A stretch of DNA of 64,000 bases from Microstegium vimineum (lineage: Eukaryota; Streptophyta; Magnoliopsida; Poales; Poaceae): positions 40,836,799 through 40,900,798 of the forward strand of contig CM039135.1 of assembly GCA_022036555.1 (NCBI GenBank), read 5' to 3'. Within the stretch, counting starts at the first letter, position 1; each line of letters opens with the position of its first letter. Under the pieces are notes generated by a model. It saw only the letters and a list, made by a program, of their open reading frames with translations, was not told the origin of the DNA and searched no databases. The position numbers were made by a program, and so were the translations under genes. This document shows positions 32,481 to 42,205 of the stretch, piece by piece.

Positions 32481-32686
32481 ACCAGTAACATTTACACAAA
32501 ACACCCTGAATATAAAAATGCCTAAACACAGACGAACAAAGCACTAAGAAAGATAACTGCAGAGATTGTGTTCTGTCTAAGCGCGGTCACCACTTGTAAT
32601 TCAAACACGCGTTCCTGTCGCTCCACTGCTCCACACGTGTCACTGCTTCAGAGGATAACTTGGTGTACTCTGGGTTAACTGCAACA
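32481..32686 (-). repeat. Copia B 3' LTR, inner part
   Basis: This continues the LTR interrupted at 15446 and matches 40992-41193. The polypurine tract TAAGGGGGAGAA (minus) directly follows at 32687-32698. Confidence 0.9.
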
Positions 32687-32695
32687 TTCTCCCCC

Positions 32696-33515
32696 TTAAC
32701 CCTGAAGTACACTCAGATATCTAACACCGAGCAGGTGCCTCATCACCATCAGACTTCTAGTTGTCAGAGCATTAGTCAGTGAATCTGCCTTTTGCTCAGT
32801 TGTTCCAACTCTCCTTGCAACAATCTGACCCCTCTCAATGCATTGCCTGATGAAATGAAACTGAGTGTCTATGTGTTTGCTCTTCCCATGTAACATAGGG
32901 TTCTTCATCAATGCTATTGCAGAATTGTTGTCAACCATCAGTGGCATTGTCCTTGCTTCCATTGAAGTTACTTCATTCAGTAAGCTTCTGAGCCAGATAG
33001 CCTGCATAGCTCCTGCAGTTGCATACATGAACTCAGCTTCATAGGATGATAATGCCACTGTTCTCATCTTCTAAGAGCACCAAGTAATCAAGTTCCCATT
33101 AAGATAGAATGACATTCCACTTGTGCTTCTTCTTCCAACAAGATCTCCTAAGTGGTCACTGTCAGTATAGCCTACTAACACTTCTTCTCCCCCATACTGG
33201 GTATAGACCAACCCCATCTCTGTTGTACCCTTGAGGTATCTTAGAATTTGCTTTATAGCTTGCAAATGCAACACTGTAGGTCTTTTCATGAACCTGCTAA
33301 CCAACCCAACTGAAAAGGCTAGATCGAGCCTGGTATGCAGATACCTCAAACAGCCTACCATCTTCCTGTATTCAATCTCATCAACAGGTTCACCACTCTT
33401 GTCTTCATGAAGTCTGAATCCTGGATTCAAAGGAATCTTGGTTAGGTTGCAGTCACTCATCTCAAACTAACTTAGAATCTTTCTAGCATAGCTTGATTCT
33501 TTATTGTAATGTAAT
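32696..33515 (-). pseudogene. Copia B RT end and RNase H
   Basis: Pieces read EMSDCNLTKIPLNPGFRLHED, then KMVGCLRYLHTRLDLAFSVG, GYTDSDHLGDLVGRRSTSG, a stop after LITWCS, and MRTVALSSYEAEFMYATAGA with VDNNSAIALMKNPMLHGKSK. These are the conserved copia RNase H blocks. The frame ends in the polypurine region as usual. Stops near 33068 and 33462 show it is dead. Confidence 0.85.
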
Positions 33516-33520
33516 CTTGC

Positions 33521-35531
33521 TGAAGGACCAAGAACGGCGACTAGGGGGGTGAATGGGAGCCTCAAATTTCTCTCGAAATGTTCAGGCCACTCTTCCCAAA
33601 AACCAAACCCAGTTGCTGGGTGCTCAACCTCCCCCGAGCAACGCGAGCGGAGATTCAGACGAAAACAGAGAAAACAGAGCTTACCCGCAGTGGAGGAAAA
33701 ACACCGAAACCCCCAAAACACAGGTTCTCAACCCTTAGGGAAAAGAGGCAAGAACCTAGGCAAAACGGGAGAAAACAGTAAAGCACAGGAGGCTCCGGAC
33801 TACCTTGGTCAAGACCACCGGACCAATGGAAGTGGTCCGGTGCCTTTGGTCTGGTGCACAGCAAAGCACCACCAGACTAGTCCGGTGCCTCCTTTGAGTA
33901 ATCCGACGCTTGCCCAGAAAATAGACAGTAAGTGCCGAGGCTCCGGACTACCAGTCCGACGCTCACCGTCGGACTATCACACCTGGTCCGACGCTCACTG
34001 AGAAACTCCCTCTCCAAAAACAGTAAGCACACAGGCTTCGGACAACCCGTCCGACGCTCACCGTCGGACCAAAGGCTCTGGTCCGACACTCTGAGTAGTC
34101 AGGCGGTTTCCCGGGACTTGACCACCGGACCACTTGCAATGGTCCAGAGCCTAATCAAAGTCGTCCGACACCTGGTCCGGAGCTCACGAACAGAAAAACT
34201 GAAGCTCGCAAAAATGAACTTCTCTCCGCCAAATCTTCCCAAAACTCAACCAAATGATCACCAACTGCAACCAAACTTTGTAGGCATGATCCTAGTGCAG
34301 TTGGGGAGCTATCCCGAAGAAATCATCGCTCAATTTGGAGAAAATAAACGAGAACACTCGGATTTGGGGGAGAAAGAGGAAAACGAAGAACGCAACAAAG
34401 AAAACACCCGATCTACGCACTCGTGAGGTTTGAGGAGAATTCCTTCGGTGCAAAGAAACTCCTCACGATTACACACAACTTGGTTCAAACGGAATTGCAA
34501 GAGCTACTCCCTACAAAGAGAAATCATCTCGGGAAAATAGGGAGCAAAAGCAAAACGCAAAGAACACAAGCAAAACGGGGACACAATCAAGAAAACGAAG
34601 CCACCATGGCTTACAGAGGTTACGGCCTCCGATTCCTCGCAACAATCACAAGTTCTTACACCGGTGACTCGGTGGATCTCAAGCAAGAAGAAGCTAGGGA
34701 AGGAAAAACCTAGGAATATGTGGGATAAAGAGTAATGCAAGAGATAAGGATGAGGATACCCCTTCATCCTCTATTTAACGGGGCTTTGGCTATTTCCCAA
34801 AGACCCCCCTAGATACAAGACCGAATTACCTAGCCCTAAGACATTGTAATCCAAGTCGGTAACTCCCAGCCACTCATTTGAATGAACGGCCCCGCTTCCT
34901 GCCGGGAGTTGCCGTCGCCTCGACACAACCTCCAGGATTCCGCCACGTTCCATCCCCGCTTCCTCGGAAGCTCCGCCTAGGTTTTGAGGCCCAAACCCAG
35001 GAAACCCGCCACCGGTAGCTTTTGGCTCAACTACCGAACCCCGAGTTTTGAGGCCCAAACTCGGAAACCGTCCTCGGATGGTTTTGAGGCCCAAACCACC
35101 AAACCACTCGACTCGAGCCACCTTGTCCTCGCCCGGTCGGACTCCGAGTCCCATGAGCCTCCGCTCGACCCGCTCGTCCACCGTCTTGACTCGGTCGACT
35201 CGGTCTACCTCCATGTCTTCTCGCACTTGCTGGTGCCAAGTACTAGCCACCACAGCTAGTCCACCGGCGCCCATGGTCCCTCAGTTCGAGCCCCGCTTCC
35301 GCCCTTCACCGCTCTCAGTCCATCGGCACGGCAAGCCTCTACTAGACCTTCTCCACACCATTGACCACTGTCACTAGGCATAGCACCTGCACACCACAAG
35401 CCGATAGACAGGCACACATTTTCTTTCGCAAAGGGTTAGAATCAAGCCACTCAAACTGAACCGCCCAAGTGTTGGGCAATCACTCATCACAAAACTGAAC
35501 TACATGAGTACTTATCCACCATGTGTTCGCA
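33521..35531 (-). mobile_element. Solo LTR E in copia B reverse transcriptase
   Basis: On the plus strand it starts TGAAGGACCAAG and ends GTGTTCGCA, flanked by CTTGC at 33516-33520 and 35532-35536. It splits copia B RT between YYLGIEVYQQQ and the DNLTLQ-like LHYNKESSYARKIL block. The end with CCCCCCTAGTCGCCG text shows it is in minus orientation. It contains no primer site or coding domain, so it is a solo LTR left by LTR-LTR recombination. A TATA-like TTAAATAG (minus) lies near 34770, and a CGGAC/GTCCG array occupies 33790-34190. Confidence 0.85.
33790..34190. repeat. CGGAC/GTCCG word array in solo LTR E
   Basis: Words such as GGCTCCGGACTA, GTGGTCCGGTGCC, CCGTCGGAC and TGGTCCGACGCTC recur in both orientations. 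Unlike the arrays in the other LTRs, it lies downstream of the TATA-like site in the sense orientation. Confidence 0.65.
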
Positions 35532-35536
35532 CTTGC

Positions 35537-36600
35537 TGCTGATAAACTTCAATACCCAGATAATATGACAATAACCCCAAGTCACTCATCTCAAATTGAG
35601 TTGTCATCTCCTTTTTGAATTTCAAGATTTCAGCTGGATCACTTCCTGTTACTATCAAGTCATCAATATAAACACCAATCACCATTGCACTCTTTCCTGT
35701 GCCCCTAGTGTATATAGCTAGTTCACTAGGACACTTAGTAAACTTCAAACTCTTCAAACTTTTGTCAAGTTTGATGTTCCAGGCCCTTGGAACCTGCCTC
35801 AAACCATATAGAGCTTTACTGAGTTTCAGCATATGCTTCTCCTTCCCCTTCACCTAAAATCCATCAGGTTGTGAGACATACACCTCTTCCTAAAGTTCAC
35901 CATTCAGAAAAGCAGTTTTGACATCAAGGTGATGTACTTGCCATCCTTTGTTGGCAGCTACAGCTAGAATCAATCTCACAGTATCAAGCCTTGCAACTGG
36001 TGCAAACACCTCTTCAAAGTCAATTCCCTGTCTTTGAACACAACCCTTTGCAACCAGTCTTGCTTTATGCTTGATAACTTCTCCATCTGCATTTCTTTTC
36101 AACTTGAATACCCATTTCAATCCAATGGGTCTCTGTCCCTTTGGAAGCTCAACTAGCTCCCAAGTTTTGTTTTTAATTATAGACTGCAATTCACTCTTCA
36201 TTGTAGCCTCGTAGTTTTCATCTCCAGCAGCTTCTCTATAGTAGGTGGGTTCCTCCATTACTGCTAATAATGCTTCTACATCATGGTCTAGTTCTATCTC
36301 CTCAGTCATCTCATAGATTTCACTCAGGTTTCTAAACCTCTGAGGAGATTCATCATATTGATCATCATCTAGCAACAGACTTTCTGACTGTTGTCCAATT
36401 CCTGAACTAGTACCTGGTGCTACACTAGCTGATGTTGTAATTGGATTGGGAGTCAACTCACCAACTCCACTCTCAGCCTCATTTCCTGAGTACTATAGCT
36501 GATTTGGTAGTACACTATTGTCATCATTAGTGTTAACTGATACTTCTGCATCTAGTGACTCTGATGCTCCCCCTGAACCTGAACCTAGTTCTTAAACATC
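35537..36600 (-). pseudogene. Copia B reverse transcriptase
   Basis: Frame 36456-35890 holds ATMKSELQSIIKNKTWELVELP, GLKWVFKLKRNADGEVIKHKA and VHHLDVKTAFLNGEL, then a TAG where QEEVY is expected. A second stop follows SQPDGF. Frame 35853 onward has LKLSKALYGLRQVPRAWN and catalytic VYIDDLIVTGS near 35665. The domain is interrupted by solo LTR E at 35531. Confidence 0.87.
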
Positions 36601-37163
36601 ACCAAATGCAACTGTACTCCCACTCCATGACTCCAGTTTCCCACCTCATTCTCTTCAACTACAAATTATGTTGATATATCCTCAACAGAGTTCTCTCTCC
36701 AGTTCCATGGCACTGATTCTTCACACACAATGTCTCTACTCACCACTATTTTCTTGTTCCTCACATCAAATATCATGTGAGCCTTACAACCTTCATCAAC
36801 TCCCAACTACACCATAGGACTATTCTGTCTTGCAGCTTCTTCAGATGTGAGCTTGCAGTTCTGACATGTGTAGTACAACCAAACACCTTTAAGTAGCTCA
36901 GATTTGGCTTTCTCCCCCACCAGCTCTCAAAAGATGTTTTGTCACTCATAGCCTTACTAGGTAGTCTGTTCAGAAGATACACTGAGTGTCTCACTGCTTC
37001 ACCCCACAATCTTCCAGGAACATTCATGCTCTTCAACAGTGATCTTGCCATCCTCATCACTGTCCTATTCTTTCTCTCAATCACACCATTTTGTTGTGGA
37101 GTGTATGGTGTTGTTAGATGTCTCTGAATTCCTGCCTTCTCACATACTTCTCTGAATACAAAT
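36601..37163 (-). pseudogene. Copia B integrase, C-terminal part
   Basis: Reading on the minus strand from the solo-LTR junction gives DSSLAFVFREVCEKAGIQRH, then TPYTPQQNGVIERKNRTVMR with the catalytic Glu, and LWGEAVRHSVYLLNRLPSKA with YLKVFGCTTHV. The N-terminal core lies beyond the insertion, from 38851. Several stops follow towards the RT. Confidence 0.85.
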
Positions 37164-37619
37164 GCTAGTGAAGAATCATGGACCCTTGTGTTTAGGCGAT
37201 TAACGACAATACTAGATCACTATGACTAACGTGTGTTTTACAAAGGCAAAGTTGTTTATGTTAGGTCATTAGTGATGCATTTTGAATGGGCTTAATGGAT
37301 ATTCATGCCCCCAAGATGGAAATCGTTTCGGTTGCAAAGGATGATGATACAAGTTGAAGACTAGGCTAGTTCTTAGTGCCGTAAGGTTGAGAAGGGCACT
37401 AAGTATAGCTAGGGTTTTGTTTTTCCTTTGACCGTACTATAAAGGGGGGTATGAGATTAGTAGCTTGACCTAGGAGAGTTTAGGAAAGTGGGTATATGCA
37501 CACTTGTCACAACTATTCCTAGAGACCTTGCTTTCAGCCCTTAGTAAACCCTAGAAATGGTAGGAGCAAAATCCCTTGAGAAACCTCAGCGAAAACAGTT
37601 GAAATAGAGGGAGAAAGAG

Positions 37620-38080
37620 GCTCCGGACCACTCTGCTAAGTGGGCGTCAGACCAAGGAGAGTGGTCCGACGGTCCCTGACTTAGGCAAAATCTCAGCTCG
37701 AGGAGCTCCGGACCACCTGTCTGGAAAGCGTCGGACAATAGGAGAGTGGTCCGGTGGCTTGGTTCAGAGACAGAGAAGGCTCCGGACTAGTCCGACGGCT
37801 AGTCCGACACCTCAAGACAGGAAGTTGCGTTCATGCAGAGAGCCCCCTGGCTCCGGACCAGAGCATCGGACCAGGGCACCGGACCAAGGAGAGTGGTCCG
37901 GTGGTTCGTAAAAGAGAGGAAGTTTTTCACTCAGAGAGCACCGAGGCTCTAGACCAGTGCGTCGGACCAGTGTGTCGGACCAAGCAGAGTAGTCCGACGG
38001 TGCCTGAGTTTGAATACAGAGTGAGCTCCGGACCAGTGTGCATGGTCCGGTGGTATGAGCTCCGGACTAGTCCGGTGGCT
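37620..38080. repeat. CGGAC/GTCCG palindromic-word array in solo LTR F
   Basis: About 11 CGGAC and 8 GTCCG words were counted by eye in about 460 bp. Typical words are GCTCCGGACCA, GCGTCGGACCA, GCACCGGACCA and GTGGTCCGGTGG. The array ends about 50 bp upstream of the TATA box at 38127. Confidence 0.8.
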
Positions 38081-38126
38081 TCGCAGAGAGAAGAAAAAGT
38101 AAAAACGGCTAGTTTTGGAGGTGGGG

Positions 38127-38136
38127 ACTATTTATA
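38127..38136 (+). promoter_or_regulatory. TATA box of solo LTR F
   Basis: CTATTTATAG lies about 960 bp into the LTR, after the word array. As a solo LTR it could still drive plus-strand transcription into antisense copia B integrase sequence. Confidence 0.6.
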
Positions 38137-38850
38137 GTTGCCCCCTTGGTCCTTAGAGGGACTCTTGGCCATTGTTTCAGCTGGTGACACCTTGAGAAAT
38201 CCTTTGGAGAGTCAAGAGGCTAGTGAGGGAGAGATTAGAGAGAGTTCATCTTGTTCTACCCTCCTAGAGTGATTAGGAGTGACTTGTGTGCATCCATCCA
38301 CCTTCCTAGCCTTGAGTTGGTCAAGTGAAGGTCTTGTGCTTGTTACTCTTGGTGTTCGACAGCACCTAGACGGTTTGGTGGTGTTCGGAGGAAGTGACCG
38401 CCGGGAGATTGTTGGCGGCTCTTCTCCAAGCTTCTGTGATCGGTTGTGGGCGATTCACCGAGCCGGAGTGGCGAAGAATCAGCCCGTAGAGAGCACTCTA
38501 CCCTTGCGCGGGTAGAGGGGGAGCGATACCTTGCGAGGTGCTCCAACGAGGACTAGGGGGGTGTGTCGACACCACGATACCTCGGGAAAAAATCGCTACG
38601 TCACTGAGAATTTCTTTTCCCTAGCTCTTTACATTTCCGCATTACTTTCCGTCTTGTCTTTATATTATCTACTAGAATTGCTTAGGTTGCTTTTAATTCC
38701 TATGAACTGCTACCGCTTTCTAGCTAGGACACACGGATCGTAGGCACTAGGGGGTGATTGACATTTGATAGGTTTTCATATTTGCTTTAGAAATTTAAAA
38801 CAAGCCCAATTTACCCCCCCCCTCTTGGGCATCTTGATCCTTTCAGCTAG

Positions 38851-39370
38851 GAATTCTCCACCTCTGTCAGACCTCAATATCTTGATCCTTTCCCCAGCCA
38901 CATTCTCCTCTTTTGCTTTGAACTTGACAAAAGCATCAAGAGTCTAATCCTTGGTCTGTAGCATGTACACATAACACCATCTGGTGTAGTCATCAATAAG
39001 CAACATGAAATACTTGTGTCCTCATGCAGTTGAGGGTGTAATTGGACCACACAAGTCCACATGAATCAGTTCTAGCTTTTTCTGTGCCCTCTAGTTTGCG
39101 ACTTTTGGAAAAAGCATCTAGTTTGTTTAGCAGACAAACAAGCTCTACACACTTGGTCTGGATGAGAAATCACTAGTACCCCTTCAGCCATCTTCTTGTC
39201 AGTTATTTTTTCAGTGAGTGAAAATTTGTATGTCCCAACCTTCCATGCCATAACCAGGCCATGTCACTAATACTAGCAAGAAAACAGATAGGTACAACTA
39301 TCTCCAATTTAACATTATACATTCTGTTAAGAGTTCTCTCTACTTTCATAATCAATTTGAAAGGATTCTT
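38851..39370 (-). pseudogene. Copia B GAG-pre-integrase and integrase N-terminal core
   Basis: The minus strand reads AWLWHGRLGHTNFHSLKKL-like text near 39240, then CRACLLNKLDAF, and just before the solo LTR the second catalytic block LRSDRGGEFL (38875-38851). Several stops lie in this interval. The first catalytic Asp region (D-x-C-G) is degraded. Confidence 0.75.
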
Positions 39371-40018
39371 CTATACTACTTCAAGCACATCATCATCAAG
39401 AGTAATTCTATGACCAGTTTCTGTCAACTGACCTAAGCTAATCAAATTGCTTCTAAGCTTAGGAATGTAAAATACTTCAGTCAAAGCCCACTGATCATTA
39501 TTCTTGCATTGAAATAGTATAGTACCTTTACCCATGATTTCAACAGTGGAGCCATCTCCAAACTTCACTTTTCCTGAGATGCTTTCATCAAGTGTTTGAA
39601 ACTTCTCCAGGTCACCTGACATATGGTCATTGGCCCCATTGTTCAGATACCACATGTCCTTGACTGAATCCACCTCACCTGTCAGATGTAGTTCAGGCAT
39701 TTCAATCTTCTCATGCAGATTCACACTCACCTTATTCCCCGTTGAATAAACATCTTCAGCTTCTGCAAACATGAGTGCCTCAAGCTCCTTGCCTCCCCCT
39801 GGATGCCCTAGTTGACCTTCTTCCTGTTTCTTTGCATCTGGACACCTATTTGCATAGTGTCCAAAGTTATGGCATTTGAAACACTTGACATGACTTGTCT
39901 TTTGCACCTCCTCCATCTTTCCCAGATGATTCTCCTCGACCTCCCCGGCTTCTACCTCGACCTCAAGCTCTCCCTCGGCCGATGCCTCCACCTCTCTCCG
40001 AGGTATCTCCTCCCCCAT
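39371..40018 (-). pseudogene. Copia B zinc knuckle and protease
   Basis: CFKCHNFGHYANRC near 39900 is a complete CCHC knuckle. The protease active site reads WYLNNGANDHMSG near 39640. The catalytic Asp of the usual WYLDNGA is Asn here. VFYIPKLRSNLISLGQL is the conserved C-terminal protease block. It is in a different frame from the upstream gag. Confidence 0.85.
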
Positions 40019-40046
40019 ACTTCTTGTACTTGGCTTCCCATTGAGC

Positions 40047-40655
40047 CTAGGTCAACAGTAACTGACCGCTACTGTTGGTCGTTACAGCACCAGCTCCCCG
40101 CCTAGGCCGTTCTTCAAACACCTTCAGTCGACCTACCGCCTCATCAAACGCAACCGTTTTGAGATCAAAGAACTGCTCAATCCCGGCCACAACATGGAGA
40201 AACTTCTCAGGTGTAGTGTCGAACAGCTTCTTCGCCATCGCCGCGTCATCTAGTGTTCCGCCTAAGTTGTTGAAAAGCACTGACATTGTCGTCAGTTTGC
40301 CAGCGAGCTGATCAACAGTTTCATCCTCCCTCATCTTTAGAGCATCAAACTCAGTTTTCAGTGTTTGCAATCGTGCATCACACACATGATCTGCTCCCAC
40401 AAACCGAGCCTTCAGGGAATCCCAAACCTCCTTCCCGGTTTTCTTCTTCACGACTTGCATCAATAGATCATCTAACATGCATTGGAACAAGTGCGTCCAC
40501 ACTTTCTTGTCCTTGCTCGCCACCGCCTCTGTCAGTGCTCCCATCGACGACCCTTCTGGCGGTTCCACAACCTCCGACCACCCTTGCTCCTCCATGATCT
40601 CCTGCGTCCTGATACTCCAACTAGTGAAGTTGTTCGGCATCAGATTTGAGAACAC
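40047..40655 (-). pseudogene. Copia B gag
   Basis: MFSNLMPNNFTSWSIRTQEI opens a copia gag (UBN2-type) frame with KVWTHLFQCMLDDLLMQVV and EVWDSLKARFVGAD, then FDALKMREDETVDQLAGKL. A stop after SSGQLLLT and a frame change separate it from the knuckle frame. The start lies about 115 bp after the 5' LTR. Confidence 0.85.
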
Positions 40656-40756
40656 CTGATGGTGTCCCCGTCCCCATCAGCTCAACCTCCTTCACCTCCT
40701 CCGGTTATAGACATCAATGAACAATTTGTGGTTTTTGTGGATCACGTGATTTGATC

Positions 40757-40771
40757 GGCTCTGATACCAAA
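40757..40771 (-). other. Copia B primer-binding site (initiator tRNA-Met)
   Basis: Minus-strand TTTGGTATCAGAGCC lies directly after the 5' LTR end, complementary to the 3' end of initiator tRNA-Met. Confidence 0.85.
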
Positions 40772-41193
40772 TGTTGGTTTTAGAATCACAAATCACACGT
40801 TTCAGCGGTGGCTAATCCTACCCGGATCAACTCAAATGTAAATGCACTGAACACAGAACGAAGAACATAGGTTTAGCAACTGTCAATTGACCATGACAGA
40901 GTTGTTTTCCTCGGATTGATGTGAGCAGCACAGTACGATTACAAAGAGTCTAAGCACCTTAACATGACGCTTACACAAGCTACTTATACCAGTAGCATTT
41001 ACACAAAACACCCTGAATATAAAACTGCCTAAACACAGGCGAACAAAGCACTAAGAAAGATAACTGCAGAGATCGTGTTCTATCTGAGCGCGGTCACCAC
41101 TTGTAATTCAAACACGCGTTCCCGCCGCTCCACTGCTCCACACGTGTCACTGCTTCATAGGATAACTTGGTGTACTCTGGGTTAACTGCAACA
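40772..41193 (-). repeat. Copia B 5' LTR
   Basis: An intact 422-bp LTR, plus-strand TGTTGG...CTGCAACA, followed by target duplication GTCTT at 41194-41198. Confidence 0.92.
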
Positions 41194-41198
41194 GTCTT

Positions 41199-41374
41199 GC
41201 CGTTGTTCGTCGGCCTGACGGAGTCTGGCAGGCTTGTGGCACGCGTGGTCATCGGACACGACGGTGCCGGTGCGTTGGTCGATAGCTGCTAGACGAAGAC
41301 TCTGTCTCTCGGTCTGTCACAGTCAGTGCGCGTGGAAAGAGGTGTGATAGGTGTTGGCGGACGAAGGAGTAGAC
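41199..41374 (+). pseudogene. ARM-repeat protein gene relic, fragment 3
   Basis: The reading continues from 15221 after removal of copia B: LPLFVGLTESGRLVARVVIG, then HDGAGALVDSC, and after a frame change EDSVSRSVTVSA. A further frame gives VLADEGV near 41355-41371. This follows the known ARM series LPPLIRLxESGS, GHxGxxPLI, DSVSQSAAA and LADEG as I recall it. It is cut at 41374 by the SIRE fragment. Confidence 0.5.
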
Positions 41375-42152
41375 CATTCTTGTTTAGCCTCTTCAACATC
41401 TTGGTGGTATTCTTCACCATGAGGGCGATGTTGTCATCATCTTCATCATCACTTGCGCTCTCATACATCACTTGAATTTTGCACTTCTCCGAAGAGGATG
41501 CTTTGAGAGTCAAGTCCTTCTTCTCCTTCTCTTTTTCTTTCTTCTTGAAGGAGGATGAAGAGCCTCCATCACCAATCTTCATGTACATCTCATGAGCATT
41601 GATCTTTCCCAAAACTTGTGTTGGTGTAGAGGCGGAGAGATCCCCTTGGTGAAGAACCGTGACGATGTGACCATACTTGTCAATTGGCAAGACACAAAGA
41701 ATCTTGCGCACCACATCGGCCGGTGCCATTTGATTGAGGTCAATCCCATTCAATTCTTCTACAAGAATGTTAAGACGTGAGTACATCTCATTTGCATTTT
41801 CATTAGCAAGCATAGTAAAAGAATTGAGCTTTGCCATGACCAAGTGATAGTGTTCCTCACGCTCACTCTTTGTGCCTTTGTGAAGAGCACAAATAGTGGT
41901 ACACAACTCAAATGCGTTTTTGGCATTACGCACTCAGTTGAAAACATCCTTGCATATGCCACGAAAAATTATATTCTTCGCCTTGGCATTGTGCTTCTCA
42001 AAGTAGGGGTCTTCCGCAAAGTAAGAATCCCCCTTTGTGGCGGCTTTGAGCACGCCAACGTCCACGACCTCTAGATAGGCCTCCATACGAACTTTCCAAT
42101 AAGGAAATTTGTCTCCATCGAACATGGGAGGTGGTCCATCCCCATGGGACAT
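41375..42152 (-). pseudogene. SIRE-like gag, truncated
   Basis: MSHGDGPPPMFDGDKFPYWK begins at 42152, and VDVGVLKAATKG and NIIFRGICKDVFN follow. A stop near 41934 interrupts the frame. It then continues VRNAKNAFELCTTICALHKG, HYHLVMAKLNSFTMLANENA and EMYMKIGDGGSSSSFKKKEK, ending at MLKRLNKNG where ARM relic sequence starts. No zinc knuckle remains. Confidence 0.8.
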
Positions 42153-42190
42153 CTTGCTCTAGGCGGTGAAGCCTAATTTAAGAGCAACCT

Positions 42191-42205
42191 CGCTCCGATA
42201 CCAAT
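42191..42205 (-). other. SIRE element C primer-binding site
   Basis: Minus-strand ATTGGTATCGGAGCG directly after the LTR matches the initiator tRNA-Met primer type. Confidence 0.8.

Larger units (their letters stand above)
37169..38845 (+). mobile_element. Solo LTR F (SIRE-like) in copia B integrase
   Basis: It starts TGAAGAATCATGG and ends GATCCTTTCA (1677 bp), flanked by GCTAG at 37164-37168 and 38846-38850. It splits copia B integrase between SDRGGEFL and DSSLAFVF. The ends match LTR C at 42206-43722 in inverted orientation, so both belong to one family. A TATA box, CTATTTATAG, is at 38127-38136. A CGGAC/GTCCG array occupies 37620-38080. Confidence 0.92.
15227..41193 (-). mobile_element. 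Copia B: Ty1/copia element, inflated by nested insertions
   Basis: On the plus strand it starts TGTTGG and ends CTGCAACA. It is flanked by the 5-bp duplication GTCTT at 15222-15226 and 41194-41198. The 5' LTR is 40772-41193 (422 bp). The 3' LTR is 15227-15446 plus 32481-32686, split by a chromovirus. By eye the LTRs differ at about 18 of 430 sites, clearly older than copia A. The primer-binding site TGGTATCAGAGCC (minus strand) is at 40757-40771, and the polypurine tract TAAGGGGGAGAA is at 32687-32698. The body is interrupted by two solo LTRs. Multiple stops and frameshifts make it defective. Confidence 0.9.

Noticed and set aside
37620..38080. Regular CGGAC words as a CRISPR-like array
   Set aside because: Words are short, irregularly spaced and in both orientations, within a plant LTR.
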